Shown here: positions 17,273 to 26,779 of the stretch, in pieces | Layout: the number at the start of each line of letters is the position of its first letter | Position numbering within the stretch: the first letter of the stretch is position 1 | Assembly (NCBI RefSeq): GCF_002844595.1 | Contig: NZ_PJNW01000009.1 | Coordinates: forward strand, 124,001 to 188,000 | DNA: 64,000 bases | Reading direction: 5' to 3' | DNA from: Pleomorphomonas diazotrophica | GTDB taxonomy: Bacteria > Pseudomonadota > Alphaproteobacteria > Rhizobiales > Pleomorphomonadaceae | Notes under the pieces: model-generated | The model's database searches: none | What the model was told of the DNA's origin: nothing | Seen by the model: only the letters and a program-made list of their open reading frames with translations | Made by a program: the position numbers and the translations under genes

Positions 17273-20200
17273 ATGACCGCTTATGCCGAGCTTGCCGCCG
17301 TCACCAACTATTCCTTCCTGCGCGGGGCCTCCCATCCTCTGGAGATGGTGGGAACGGCCGGGCAGCTTGGCTATGCCGGCATCGGCGTTGCCGACCGCAA
17401 CACACTCGCCGGCGTGGTGCGCGCCCATGTGGCGGCCAAGGAGTATGACGTGCGGCTCGCCGTCGGCTCCCGCCTCGTCTTCACCGACGGCACGCCTGAT
17501 ATCCTCGCCTATCCCAGGGATCGTGCCGCTTATGGCCGGCTCTGCCGGCTCCTCACCACCGGCAATCGGCGGGCCGAGAAGGGCGACTGCATCCTTACGA
17601 TCGCCGATCTGCTGGAGTTTTCCGAAGGGATCAGGCTGATCGTCGTGCCGCCACGCCGGCTTCTGCCGGCTTTCAGCGCTCAGGTCAAAAAGCTCGCCGC
17701 CGATTTGCACGACCAACTCTGGCTCGGCATCACCATGCCGCGCCTCGGCGACGACCGCCGGCGGCTTGCCGCCTTCGCGGCATTGGCGAAAACCAATGAT
17801 CTCAAGCCGATCGCTCTTGGCGATCCGCTCTATCACACCCCGGAGCGGCGGCCGCTGCAGGACATCGTCACCTGCATCCGCGAGCATGTCACCATCGACG
17901 AAGCTGGCTTTCGCCTCGAACAGAACGCCGAGCGTCACCTCAAGCGACCGGAAGAAATGGAGCGTCTGTTCGCCGACCTGCCAGAGGCGGTGAGCGAGAC
18001 GGTGCGCTTCCTCGACGGGCTCGATTTTTCCCTCGACCAACTCCGCTACGAATACCCTCGCGAGTCTTTCGAGGGCTATGCCTCGGCTGCCGAGGCGCTG
18101 GTGGCGCTGATCGAGGAGGGCGTGAAGCGCCGCTTTCCTGACGGCATTGACGACCGGATTCGCAAAACCATCGCGCATGAACTCGGCATCATCGCCGAAC
18201 TCAAATACGAGCCCTATTTTCTCACCGTCTACGATATCGTCCGTTACGCGCGGTCGCGGGACATTCTTTGTCAAGGGCGTGGATCGGCTGCCAATTCCGT
18301 CGTCTGCTACTGCCTTGGAATTACCGATGTGGATCCGAGGCGCGGCGACCTTCTGTTCGAGCGCTTCATCTCGGCCGAGCGGGGCGAGCCGCCGGATATC
18401 GACGTCGATTTCGAGCATGGCCGGCGCGAAGAGGTGATGCAGTACATCTATGATCGCTATGGCCGAGAGCGGGCCGGCATCGCCGCCACGGTGATCACAT
18501 ATCGCGGCCGCAGCGCCGTGCGCGAAGTAGGCAAGGTATTCGGCCTCACCGACGACGCGGTGACGGCGCTGTCCGGCTCGGTCTGGGGCTCGCCCAAGGG
18601 CCTCAAGGACGATGATGCCCGCCGCACCGGTTTCGATCCCACCGAAGCGCGGCTCGCCATGGTGCTGAAATATGCCCGCGAACTCTCGGGTTTTCCGCGC
18701 CATCTCAGCCAGCACGTCGGCGGCTTCGTGCTGACGGCGGGCCGGCTGGACGAAGCCGTGCCGATCGGCAATGCCGCCATGGCCGACCGGACCTTCGTCG
18801 AATGGGACAAGGACGATCTCGACGCCTTGGGCATGCTGAAGGTCGACGTGCTCGCCCTGGGCATGCTGACGGCGCTCGCCAAGGCGCTGAAGATGCTCGA
18901 ACAGCACTACGATCGATACTGGACGCTGGCCAGCCTGCCGGCCGAGCGGAAGGCGGTCTACGCCATGATCCAGCGTGCCGACACGCTCGGGGTCTTCCAG
19001 ATCGAAAGCCGGGCGCAGATGAGCATGCTGCCGCGTCTGAAGCCGGACAATTTCTACGACCTTGTCATCGAGGTGGCGATCGTCCGGCCCGGCCCCATCC
19101 AGGGCAACATGGTGCATCCCTATCTCAGGCGGCGGCAAGGGCTTGAGTTTCCAGAATACCCTTCACCGTCGCCCGAGCACGGCCCGAAGGATGAACTGAA
19201 GCAGGTGCTTGGGAAGACGCTGGGCGTGCCGCTGTTCCAGGAGCAGGCGATGCGCATCGCCATCGTCGCTGCCGGCTTCACGCCGGGCGAGGCGGACAAG
19301 CTCCGGCGCGCCATGGCCACCTTTCGCCGCATGGGCACCATCCACACCTTCCGTGACAAGATGGTGGAGGGCATGGCCGGGCGCGGTTACGACCGCACCT
19401 TTGCCGAAAACTGCTTCAAGCAAATCGAGGGCTTCGGCGAATACGGTTTCCCGGAAAGCCACGCGGCGAGCTTTGCCTTGCTGGTCTACGCCTCGGCTTT
19501 CATCAAGTGCTATTATCCGGATGTCTTCGCCGCTTCGCTGCTCAACGCCCAGCCGCTCGGCTTCTACGCGCCGGCGCAGATCGTCCGTGACGCGCGCGAT
19601 CATGGCGTCACCGTGCGGCCGCCGGACATCAACCTCTCGGAGTGGGATGCGACGCTGGAGCCGGGCGCATCGGAGGTGATCCCACATCCGCGCCATGCCT
19701 CGATGGCCGGACATATCCGGACGACCCATGCCCTCCGTCTCGGCTTCCGCGAGGTGGAAGGTCTCAAGGAGGGTGACGGCCGGCTGATCGCCGAGCGCCG
19801 GGGCGAGGGATATGATTCCGTCCGCGACGTCTGGCTCCGGACAGGCCTGCCGAGCTCGACGCTGGAACGGCTGGCCGACGCCGATGCCTTCGCCTCGCTC
19901 GGTCTCAGCCGCCGAGACGCCCTCTGGGCGGTGCGCGGCCTCGGCCGGTCCGGCGACAAGGATGACCTGCCGCTGTTCCTGGCGGCCGAGGAGGCCGGGC
20001 GCGAAACCGAGCCCGACATGCATCTGCCACCCATGCCGCCGGGCGAGGAAGTGGTGATGGACTATCGCCATCTTCGCCTGTCGCTACGCGCCCATCCGGT
20101 GAGCTTCCTGCGCTCCCATCTTGATCGCCTGCGCGCCATGCCCTGTGACGATCTGACGCGCACTGCCGACGGCCGCCGCGTCACCGTGGCCGGTCTCATC

Positions 20201-20629
20201 GTGGTGCGCCAGCGGCCGGGTACCGCCAAGGGCACCATTTTCCTGACGCTGGAAGACGAGACCGGCATCGCCAACATCATCGTTTGGGCCAAGGTGTTCG
20301 AGGCGCACCGGGCCATCGTGCTCGGCTCGCGCATGGTATCGGTCACCGGCCGCATGCAGGCGGAAAGCGGCGTCATCCACGTGGTCGCCGACCGCATCGT
20401 CAACCTGACGCATCTGCTCGGCCATCTCGCTGCCGATGACGCGGCGGCGGCGCTGACGCCGCCCGGCGAAGCGGCACGCGCCACCGATAAGGGCGGCGGG
20501 ACGCCTGATCCGATCTACCAGCCGCCACATCCGGCCAATGCGCCCCTGCCGGCCGAACCGGAGGTGGCTGCCGACCTCGACGTACCGGCCCGGGCGACGC
20601 GGCACGTGCCGGCCCGACGGCGGGCATGA
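17273..20629 (+). CDS. dnaE2: Error-prone DNA polymerase III alpha subunit DnaE2
   Basis: A 1118-residue C-family polymerase responsible for error-prone lesion bypass in the SOS response. It begins with the PHP domain ([18 protein letters not shown], residues 3-20), contains the catalytic palm with [10 protein letters not shown] and [13 protein letters not shown] (about residues 335-385), the [20 protein letters not shown] segment typical of DnaE2, the helix-hairpin-helix region and a C-terminal OB domain ([18 protein letters not shown] and FLTLEDETG). Length matches the family (about 1050-1150). GGAGG precedes the ATG at good spacing. Expressed with imuA and imuB from the LexA-controlled promoter. 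Confidence 0.96.
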   Translation: MTAYAELAAVTNYSFLRGASHPLEMVGTAGQLGYAGIGVADRNTLAGVVRAHVAAKEYDVRLAVGSRLVFTDGTPDILAYPRDRAAYGRLCRLLTTGNRRAEKGDCILTIADLLEFSEGIRLIVVPPRRLLPAFSAQVKKLAADLHDQLWLGITMPRLGDDRRRLAAFAALAKTNDLKPIALGDPLYHTPERRPLQDIVTCIREHVTIDEAGFRLEQNAERHLKRPEEMERLFADLPEAVSETVRFLDGLDFSLDQLRYEYPRESFEGYASAAEALVALIEEGVKRRFPDGIDDRIRKTIAHELGIIAELKYEPYFLTVYDIVRYARSRDILCQGRGSAANSVVCYCLGITDVDPRRGDLLFERFISAERGEPPDIDVDFEHGRREEVMQYIYDRYGRERAGIAATVITYRGRSAVREVGKVFGLTDDAVTALSGSVWGSPKGLKDDDARRTGFDPTEARLAMVLKYARELSGFPRHLSQHVGGFVLTAGRLDEAVPIGNAAMADRTFVEWDKDDLDALGMLKVDVLALGMLTALAKALKMLEQHYDRYWTLASLPAERKAVYAMIQRADTLGVFQIESRAQMSMLPRLKPDNFYDLVIEVAIVRPGPIQGNMVHPYLRRRQGLEFPEYPSPSPEHGPKDELKQVLGKTLGVPLFQEQAMRIAIVAAGFTPGEADKLRRAMATFRRMGTIHTFRDKMVEGMAGRGYDRTFAENCFKQIEGFGEYGFPESHAASFALLVYASAFIKCYYPDVFAASLLNAQPLGFYAPAQIVRDARDHGVTVRPPDINLSEWDATLEPGASEVIPHPRHASMAGHIRTTHALRLGFREVEGLKEGDGRLIAERRGEGYDSVRDVWLRTGLPSSTLERLADADAFASLGLSRRDALWAVRGLGRSGDKDDLPLFLAAEEAGRETEPDMHLPPMPPGEEVVMDYRHLRLSLRAHPVSFLRSHLDRLRAMPCDDLTRTADGRRVTVAGLIVVRQRPGTAKGTIFLTLEDETGIANIIVWAKVFEAHRAIVLGSRMVSVTGRMQAESGVIHVVADRIVNLTHLLGHLAADDAAAALTPPGEAARATDKGGGTPDPIYQPPHPANAPLPAEPEVAADLDVPARATRHVPARRRA

Positions 20630-20693
20630 GGCGCGTTTTCCGCATGCATCGCTACCGCCGAACCGGTAAAGCAGAGGTCATCAAGGCGTGGGG

Positions 20694-21335
20694 ATGAACA
20701 TGCTGGGCTACGACTGGGCGCACTGGGCAACCTTCTTTGTGGCGGCCTTCCTGCTGAACGTGTCGCCGGGGCCGGATATCGCCTTCATCCTCGGGCACAC
20801 GGCACGCGGTGGCCGTCGGCAGGGGCTCGCCGCCATGTTCGGTCTCTGGGCCGGCGCCTTCTGTCACGTGGTCTTTGCTGCCGTCGGCCTGTCGGCCATC
20901 GTTGCCACCTCGGCCACCGCCTTCTCGCTGGTGAAATGGGCGGGTGTCGCCTATCTCGCCTTCCTCGGCATCTCCGCCCTGCGATCGAAGGCGAGCGCCT
21001 TCGACGTCAAGGCAACGCCGGTCGAGAGCCGCCTGTCGGCCGTCTTCCTGCAGGGCATGTTGGTCGACATCCTGAACCCCAAGGTGGCGATCTTCTTCCT
21101 CGCCTTCCTGCCGCAGTTCGTCGTCGACGGCGCCGGGCCGGTACCGCTGCAACTCTTGCTGCACGGGGCGCTGATCATCGTCGTTGCTGCGACCGTGGAG
21201 CCCTTGGTGGTACTCGGCGGCGCTTGGCTGACGGCGCGACTGCGCGCCAGCAACCGGCTTGCCTTGTGGCTCGACCGATCGCTGGGTGCGCTGTTTCTCG
21301 GCCTCGCCGCAAAGCTCGCCGCCCTGCAGCGGTAA
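20694..21335 (+). CDS. LysE/RhtB family translocator
   Basis: A 213-residue inner-membrane exporter of the LysE superfamily with about six hydrophobic segments. The signature SPGPDIAFILGHTARGGRRQGLAAMFG lies near residues 22-48, and NPKVAIFFLAFLPQFV in the middle is also typical. Members export amino acids such as lysine, homoserine or threonine; the substrate here is unknown. ATG at 20694 has AAGG seven bases upstream; GTG at 20688 or ATG at 20700 are alternatives. It converges with the altronate dehydratase gene, leaving only six bases between them. Confidence 0.92.
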   Translation: MNMLGYDWAHWATFFVAAFLLNVSPGPDIAFILGHTARGGRRQGLAAMFGLWAGAFCHVVFAAVGLSAIVATSATAFSLVKWAGVAYLAFLGISALRSKASAFDVKATPVESRLSAVFLQGMLVDILNPKVAIFFLAFLPQFVVDGAGPVPLQLLLHGALIIVVAATVEPLVVLGGAWLTARLRASNRLALWLDRSLGALFLGLAAKLAALQR

Positions 21336-21341
21336 GGGACT

Positions 21342-22829
21342 TCAGAGGGTCACGCCCGTCTTGAAGATGACGATCTCGCCGATGTCGTTGGTCTCATTAC
21401 GGGTTGGCTTGCCCGAGGCGATGTCGAGGACGGCCTCTACGAAGCTGTCTCTGAGACCCGAGACAGTGGTCTGGCCGGTGGCGATGGGGCCGGCGTCGAA
21501 GTCGATCCAGTGCGGCTTGCGGGTGGCAAGGTCGCTGTTGGTGGCGATCTTCATGGTCGGTACCACGCCGCCGAGCGGCGTGCCGCGGCCGGTAGTGAAC
21601 AGCACCATGTGGCAGCCCGAGGCGGCGAGCGCGGTGACCGCGACGCCGTCATTGCCCGGCGCCGAGAGGAGGTTGAGACCGGGCTTCCTGATCCTGCCGG
21701 TATAGCCGACCACGTCGCGCACCGTGGAGAGGCCAGCCTTCTGGGTGCAGCCGAGCGACTTCTCTTCGAGCGTCGAGATGCCGCCCGCCTTGTTGCCCGG
21801 CGAGGGGTTTTCATAGATCGGCTGGTTGTTGTCGACGTAATAGCGCTTGAAGTCGTTGATCAGTGCCACCGTCTTGTCGAACACCTCGCGGTTCTCCGAC
21901 CGCTCCATCAACAGCTGTTCGGCGCCGAACATCTCCGGCACCTCGGTGAGCACCGTGGTGCCGCCGATGCCAGTCAGCCAGTCGGAGAAGGCACCGAGCA
22001 GCGGGTTGGCGGTGATGCCCGAAAAGCCGTCGGAGCCGCCGCACTTGAGGCCGATGCGGAGACGGTCGGCCCCGACCTCGGTCCGCTTGTCGTCTTTCAT
22101 CTTCGCCGCAAGCTCGCGGCAGATGGCGAGCGCCTCGGCCATCTCGTCTCCAGCCTCCTGGCTGGTCAGGAAGCGAACGCGGTCGGGGTCGGGCAGCTCC
22201 AGCCCTTCCTTGAAATAGGCCTTGGTGTTGTTTTCGCAGCCGAGGCCGAGCACCAGCACGCCACCGGCATTGGGATGGGCCACATAGTTCTGCAGGATGC
22301 CGCGGGTGTTGGCGAGGTCGTCGCCCAGCTGCGAGCAGCCATAGGGATGGCTGAGCACGGTGACCTTGGAGCCCTCAGGCAGCATGCCCTCCTTGTCCAC
22401 CGCCTTGGCGATGTTGTCGGCGAGGCCATTGATGCAGCCGACCAGCGGCACGATCCAGAGGTCGTTGCGGATGCCGATGTCGCCGTTCACTCGCTCGTAG
22501 GCCGAGATGGTCGGCACCGGCCCACCATTCTGCGGCCGCGCCGCGACATTGCCGGCGTAGCTGTAGTCGAGGATGTCGCCGAGTGCGGTCTTGAGATTAT
22601 GGACGTGGACATGCCCACCCTTGGGTACCGCCTCGCGGGCGAGGCCGATCACCGCGCCATACTTCAGCACCTTCTCGCCCTCGGCGATGTCGCGCAGGGC
22701 GAACTTGTGCGCCTGCGGCACGTCGTCGCGCAGCGTGAGATCGAAGGCGGGGATGTCGGTGCCCTTTTCGAGCGGCTCGAGGGCGACGGCGACGCTGTCG
22801 TCCGGATGGATCTTGAGAACGCGCGGCAT
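21342..22829 (-). CDS. uxaA: Altronate dehydratase (UxaA)
   Basis: A 495-residue enzyme, the same length as E. coli UxaA, that dehydrates D-altronate to 2-keto-3-deoxygluconate (KDG). The N-terminal SAF domain (about residues 1-95; GGHVHVHNLKTAL) is followed by the large catalytic domain with PLVGCINGLADNIAKAV, HPYGCSQLGDDL, GLGCENNT and LKCGGSDGFSGITANP, whose cysteines belong to the conserved metal or cluster site. The ATG at 22829 is preferred; an ATG at 22838 and a further upstream start exist. It is the last gene of the operon that begins with the LgoD-like dehydrogenase. Confidence 0.95.
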   Translation of the reverse strand: MPRVLKIHPDDSVAVALEPLEKGTDIPAFDLTLRDDVPQAHKFALRDIAEGEKVLKYGAVIGLAREAVPKGGHVHVHNLKTALGDILDYSYAGNVAARPQNGGPVPTISAYERVNGDIGIRNDLWIVPLVGCINGLADNIAKAVDKEGMLPEGSKVTVLSHPYGCSQLGDDLANTRGILQNYVAHPNAGGVLVLGLGCENNTKAYFKEGLELPDPDRVRFLTSQEAGDEMAEALAICRELAAKMKDDKRTEVGADRLRIGLKCGGSDGFSGITANPLLGAFSDWLTGIGGTTVLTEVPEMFGAEQLLMERSENREVFDKTVALINDFKRYYVDNNQPIYENPSPGNKAGGISTLEEKSLGCTQKAGLSTVRDVVGYTGRIRKPGLNLLSAPGNDGVAVTALAASGCHMVLFTTGRGTPLGGVVPTMKIATNSDLATRKPHWIDFDAGPIATGQTTVSGLRDSFVEAVLDIASGKPTRNETNDIGEIVIFKTGVTL

Positions 22830-22917
22830 GGCTCTCATCCCTGGGTTCTGAGGCAAGGGAGCCGACGCCGTGACAGCGTCGGCCATCTTTGACATATGGG
22901 GGCCGGGCGCTGCCCCG

Positions 22918-24387
22918 TCAGCGGGCGTCGATCAGCGCGCCCAGCCTCTCGAAACTCATCGGCGCCTGGGTCAGCACCTCGAAGTTGGCGACTACGGCGG
23001 CCCGGAGCGCCGGCGTGTCGATCGACCGGCCCCAGAAGGCGGCCTCGCTGAGATAGGCCGAGACCATCGCCTCGCGCCCCCTCGCCGTGCCGTCGTCGAG
23101 CGCGCCGATCGCCTTGACCCTCTCGATGATGTCAGCGGCATCGCGCGGCGGATAGGCCTCCGCACCTTCAAAGCGGCCGAGATAGAAGACGAGCCAGGAG
23201 GCGAGCGACAGCGTCAGGAGCGGCGCCGGCTTGCCGTGACGATCGAGGTAGGCGAGGAGCCGGTCGAGATCGCGCGTCTGGTATTTGACGAGGCCGTTCA
23301 GCGAGATGTCGTACCAGAGGTGACGGATATAGGGGTTGGCAAAACGCCTGAGCACCGCGTCGGCAAACGCCTGGAGCTCGTCCTTGGGCAGCGTCAGGAA
23401 GGGGATGACCTCCTCGTTGAGCAGCCGGTCCAGGAACTTCGCCCCCACCTTGGTGGTCACCGCCTCGCCCACCGTCTCGACGCCGGAGATCAGGCTGAGG
23501 GCGCAGAGTGCGGTGTGTGCCCCATTGAGGATCGCCACCTTGCGCGCCTTGTAGGGCGTCGCATCCGGCACGACGATGGTGTTCTCGTCATACTGGGCGA
23601 GCGGCAGGCGCAGCTCCGGCTGGCCGGGTTGCCGTTCGATGACGAAGAAGTGGAACAGCTCGGCCGCCGTCATGAAGCGGTCGCTGTAGCCGAGCTCCTG
23701 CTCGATCGCCTCCGCTTCGGCCTTGGGATAACCTGGCACGATGCGGTCGACCAGCGTGTTGTAGAAGGCGTTCGCCTCCTTCACCCAGGCGATGAAGGCC
23801 GGCTCCAGCCCCCACTCCTCGGCATGACGCAGAACGATGCGCCTGAGTTCATCGCCGTTGTGGTCGATCAGCTCGCAGGCGATCATCTGCCAGCCGGCCT
23901 CAGCCTTGCCGTCGAACGCCTTCCAGCGCTCGTGCAGGAGACGCGTCATCTTGCCCGGGAAGGAGGCCTGCGGTGCATCCTCGTACTTCTCCGTTGGCAC
24001 ATAGGCGATGCCGGCGTCGGTAGTGTTGGAAATGACGACGGTGATCTCGGGGGAACGGGCGAGCGCCAGCACCTCGTCCCAATGCTGGTAGGCGCCGATC
24101 TCCTTCAAGACCGAGCCGACGGCGCGTGCTTCCGACACCTTGGCGCCGTCCTCGGCCACACCGCGCGACAGCACCGTGTAGACCCCGTCCTGCTCGTTGA
24201 GCCAGTTGGGGTTGCCATGGGCGATCGGCCTGATGACCACAATACCCCAATCGAGGCCGCCCGCCTCGTTCATGCGGTCGATCTTCCAGTCGACGAAGGC
24301 GCGCAGGAAGTTGCCCTCGCCCCATTGCAGGATGCGGGCTCTCGGCCGGGGGCGCCCCACGAGGGCGGATGCGTCGATGCGGTTCAT
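22918..24387 (-). CDS. uxaB: Tagaturonate reductase (UxaB, mannitol dehydrogenase family)
   Basis: A 489-residue long-chain polyol dehydrogenase that reduces D-tagaturonate to D-altronate with NADH. The N-terminal Rossmann part has RILQWGEGNFLRAFVDW, the tagaturonate-reductase form of the cofactor loop. The C-terminal helical domain contains KVAILNGAHTALC and PFLTLPKDELQAFADAVLRRFANPYI with the catalytic Lys/Asn/His region. The ATG at 24387 follows the stop of the upstream dehydrogenase by eight bases and has GAGGG before it. It sits between the LgoD-like gene and uxaA in the order of the pathway. Confidence 0.94.
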   Translation of the reverse strand: MNRIDASALVGRPRPRARILQWGEGNFLRAFVDWKIDRMNEAGGLDWGIVVIRPIAHGNPNWLNEQDGVYTVLSRGVAEDGAKVSEARAVGSVLKEIGAYQHWDEVLALARSPEITVVISNTTDAGIAYVPTEKYEDAPQASFPGKMTRLLHERWKAFDGKAEAGWQMIACELIDHNGDELRRIVLRHAEEWGLEPAFIAWVKEANAFYNTLVDRIVPGYPKAEAEAIEQELGYSDRFMTAAELFHFFVIERQPGQPELRLPLAQYDENTIVVPDATPYKARKVAILNGAHTALCALSLISGVETVGEAVTTKVGAKFLDRLLNEEVIPFLTLPKDELQAFADAVLRRFANPYIRHLWYDISLNGLVKYQTRDLDRLLAYLDRHGKPAPLLTLSLASWLVFYLGRFEGAEAYPPRDAADIIERVKAIGALDDGTARGREAMVSAYLSEAAFWGRSIDTPALRAAVVANFEVLTQAPMSFERLGALIDAR

Positions 24388-24395
24388 GATGGCCC

Positions 24396-25409
24396 TCAGC
24401 ACTCGATCAGGATCTTCAAGGTCGAGGCGCGCGCCTCTGTCCAATAGGGCAGGGCCTTGTCGGCCTCACCGAAGGGGAACACCTTGGAGATCAGGTCGTC
24501 GGGCGCATGGTTGAGGCCTTCGAGATAGGCGATCACCGCCTTGAAGTCATCGCTGGTGGCGTTGCGGGAGCCGTGGATGTCGAGCTCCTTCATGTTGAAA
24601 TACTTGGTGTCATAGGTCACCGGCGCCTTGGAATAGCCGATGTAGACCACCCGTCCGGCAAAGCAGGCCAGATCGATCGCCTGGGTGAAGGTGGCCGGCA
24701 GGCCAACCGCCTCGATCACCACGTCGGCGCCGTCGCCGCCGGTCAGTTCATTGACGCGGGCAACGACATCCTCCTTGCCGGCATCGATGGCATGCTTGGC
24801 GCCGTATTTCAGGGCCATGGCCGTCTTGTCGCCGAGGTCGACGGCGATCACCTCGGCGCCGCGCGATACTGCGCCGGCCACCGCGCCCATGCCGATCATG
24901 CCGCAGCCGATCACCACCACCCGGTCGCCGGCCTCGACGCGGCCGCGATCGACGGCATGGAAGCCCACTGACAGCGGCTCGACCAGCGCGAGATGGCGCG
25001 GCGCCAGCGTGTCGTTCAGGATCAGCTTGCCGTAGGGCAGCACAATCTTCTCGGCGAGGCCGCCTTCCTGCTGGACGCCCAGCGTGCGGTTGTAGCGGCA
25101 GGCATTGACGCGGCCCTTGCGGCAGGACGAGCATGTGCCGCAGGCCGTATAGGGTACGACGATGACGCGCTTGCCGGGGGCATAGTCGGCCGGCACGCCT
25201 TCGCCGACGCAGACGATCTCCGCCCCGATCTCGTGACCGGGAATGCGCGGCAGGCTGACCAGCGGATTGAGGCCCGAGAAGGTGTTGAGGTCGCTGCCGC
25301 AGAGACCGACGTGCTTCACCGCGATCAGGACCTCGCCGGTGCCGGCGACCGGCTCCGCGATGTCGTGAAACGAACTCGCACCCGCACCGTCGATCTTCAA
25401 AGCACGCAT
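24396..25409 (-). CDS. Zinc-dependent L-galactonate 5-dehydrogenase-like (LgoD-like) MDR enzyme
   Basis: A 337-residue medium-chain zinc dehydrogenase. The catalytic zinc ligands are in LCGSDLNTF and PGHEIGAE, the structural zinc has the four cysteines of CGTCSSCRKGRVNAC, and the Rossmann fold carries VIGCGMIGMGAV. Several stretches follow E. coli LgoD (YjjN), such as GVQQEGGLAE and GSRNATSDDF near the C-terminus. LgoD oxidises L-galactonate to D-tagaturonate. That product is the substrate of the next gene, uxaB, which supports the assignment. The ATG at 25409 has GGGAGG seven bases upstream. First gene of the operon, behind a palindromic operator. Confidence 0.82.
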   Translation of the reverse strand: MRALKIDGAGASSFHDIAEPVAGTGEVLIAVKHVGLCGSDLNTFSGLNPLVSLPRIPGHEIGAEIVCVGEGVPADYAPGKRVIVVPYTACGTCSSCRKGRVNACRYNRTLGVQQEGGLAEKIVLPYGKLILNDTLAPRHLALVEPLSVGFHAVDRGRVEAGDRVVVIGCGMIGMGAVAGAVSRGAEVIAVDLGDKTAMALKYGAKHAIDAGKEDVVARVNELTGGDGADVVIEAVGLPATFTQAIDLACFAGRVVYIGYSKAPVTYDTKYFNMKELDIHGSRNATSDDFKAVIAYLEGLNHAPDDLISKVFPFGEADKALPYWTEARASTLKILIEC

Positions 25410-25463
25410 GGTCATCCTCCCGGTGAAACGCGATTCGCCGTGGATCATGCGTGGCCGCGTTTC

Positions 25464-25488
25464 TTGTCTATTATCGATATCTAGACAA
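25464..25488. promoter_or_regulatory. Palindromic operator upstream of the L-galactonate operon
   Basis: TTGTCTA at 25464-25470 is mirrored by TAGACAA at 25482-25488, with 11 bases between, 55 bases before the first start codon of the operon. The arms resemble GntR/FadR-type sites that control hexuronate genes. The cognate regulator is not in the window. Confidence 0.6.
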
Positions 25489-25638
25489 ATCGCCCTCGAA
25501 TTGTCAAAGCGTATTTTGGTGAACGGGCGGTCCGGCCGTCCTATTCGCGCGATCGGCTTGCCGTGCTACCATGGCCCGACGCCGCCGAGACCGTCGTCCT
25601 TCCGCCCGGACCGGTCCGGTCCAGCAAGGAGGTGTGTC

Positions 25639-26148
25639 ATGACGCCCACCGCGCTCTATTGGCTTTTCGCGCTTGCCATCACGGTTCACAACATCGAAGA
25701 GGGTCTGTTCCTGCCGGCCTATGCGGGTGCGGTTCCCCGTCTCGCCGGCCGGGTTTCGCCCTTCGCCTTCCGCTTCGCTCTGGTGGTGGTGACCGCCGCC
25801 GCCTATGTCGTTGTGGCCTTTGCCGCGGCCGGCAGTCCCTACGCCGCCCAACTCCTGGCCGGCGTCGCGATGGTAATGATCGTCAACGCGGTGGTTCCGC
25901 ACCTCGCGCTGACCCTGATCTTCCGCCGTTATGCGCCGGGTACGGGCACGGCTCTCTGCATCATGTTGCCGTTGTCGCTGCTCGTTATCGTCAACGGCTT
26001 TGCCGCAGGCGCGCTGACCGGAAACGCTCTTCTGCTTGCCAGCTTGATCGTGGCAGCAACATTGCTCGTCGCCATTCCCTTGCTGTTCTCGGCCGGTCGT
26101 TACGCCGAACGGCATATGCCCTGGCTGTCGGCGAACGGAGCAACTTGA
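25639..26148 (+). CDS. HXXEE domain membrane protein
   Basis: A 169-residue integral membrane protein with about five hydrophobic segments. The motif HNIEE at residues 15-19, in the first segment, marks the HXXEE domain family; the conserved His and two Glu suggest metal binding in the membrane, but no function is established. A strong ribosome-binding site (AAGGAGG) lies just before the ATG at 25639. It is divergent from the L-galactonate operon. Confidence 0.82.
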   Translation: MTPTALYWLFALAITVHNIEEGLFLPAYAGAVPRLAGRVSPFAFRFALVVVTAAAYVVVAFAAAGSPYAAQLLAGVAMVMIVNAVVPHLALTLIFRRYAPGTGTALCIMLPLSLLVIVNGFAAGALTGNALLLASLIVAATLLVAIPLLFSAGRYAERHMPWLSANGAT

Positions 26149-26210
26149 GCTTTCCCTGTCGGCTGATCATCATCGATCGGCACCGCCATGTTTCCACTCT
26201 GCGGGATTGC

Positions 26211-26243
26211 CCTAATTGCGAATGCCTCGCAACAGCAATTAGG
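26211..26243. promoter_or_regulatory. Nested palindromes upstream of the flavodoxin gene
   Basis: TTGCGA-N5-TCGCAA at 26216-26232 is a 17-base palindrome reminiscent of Fur-family sites. It overlaps a wider inverted repeat (CCTAATTGC at 26211-26219 and GCAATTAGG at 26235-26243). The two pairings exclude each other as RNA hairpins. The site is about 65 bases before the flavodoxin start. Iron control is inferred from the flavodoxin, not proven. Confidence 0.5.
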
Positions 26244-26296
26244 CTTAGCCCAAGGTCGAAGCCGCAAGGCTCCGTCGCAGCAGAGAGGACAAGGAA

Positions 26297-26779
26297 ATGA
26301 CCGTTCACGTGATCTATGGATCGGACTCCGGCCGCACCAGAGCGGCCGCCGGCAAGATCGCCGCCAAGCTCGACGCCAAGATCATCAATATCAGCGATGC
26401 GACGGCCGCCGACTTCGAGGGCTGCGACCTCCTGGTGCTCGGCTCGCCCACCTATGGCGAAGGCGACCTTCAGGCGGATTGGGAAAGCGGCGTCGACGTG
26501 CTCGGCGAGGCCGACCTCTCGGGCAAGCGGGTGGCCTTGTTCGGTCTCGGTGACCAGAGCACCTATCCGGACAGTTTCGCCGACGCCATGGGCACGCTCT
26601 ACGACGCGGTGGTCGCCAAGGGTGCAGAAGTGGTCGGCTTCACCGATACCAAGGGCTACGAGTTCGAGGGGTCGACCGCCGTCCGCGACGGCCAGTTCGT
26701 TGGCCTCGTTCTCGATCAGGACAATCAGGCGGGCAAGTCCGAGAAGCGGATCGCGGCATGGACCAGCCAGATTCTCTGA
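26297..26779 (+). CDS. Flavodoxin (long-chain)
   Basis: A 160-residue FMN-binding electron carrier. The phosphate-binding loop is YGSDSGRTRAAAGKIA (about residues 7-22), the isoalloxazine loops include GSPTYGEGDLQADWE near residue 50 and LFGLGDQSTYPDSF near residue 85, and the roughly 20-residue insertion of long-chain flavodoxins (TDTKGYEFEGSTAV) is present. Flavodoxins replace ferredoxin under iron shortage and donate electrons to reductases or nitrogenase; which partner is used here cannot be told. The downstream gene for a DUF2023 protein overlaps its 3' end by 22 bases. The ATG follows AAGGAAA. Confidence 0.93.
   Translation: MTVHVIYGSDSGRTRAAAGKIAAKLDAKIINISDATAADFEGCDLLVLGSPTYGEGDLQADWESGVDVLGEADLSGKRVALFGLGDQSTYPDSFADAMGTLYDAVVAKGAEVVGFTDTKGYEFEGSTAVRDGQFVGLVLDQDNQAGKSEKRIAAWTSQIL

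Noticed and set aside
16958-19138. 726-codon minus-strand frame opposite dnaE2
   Set aside because: Typical long shadow frame in high-GC DNA; dnaE2 on the plus strand is unambiguous.
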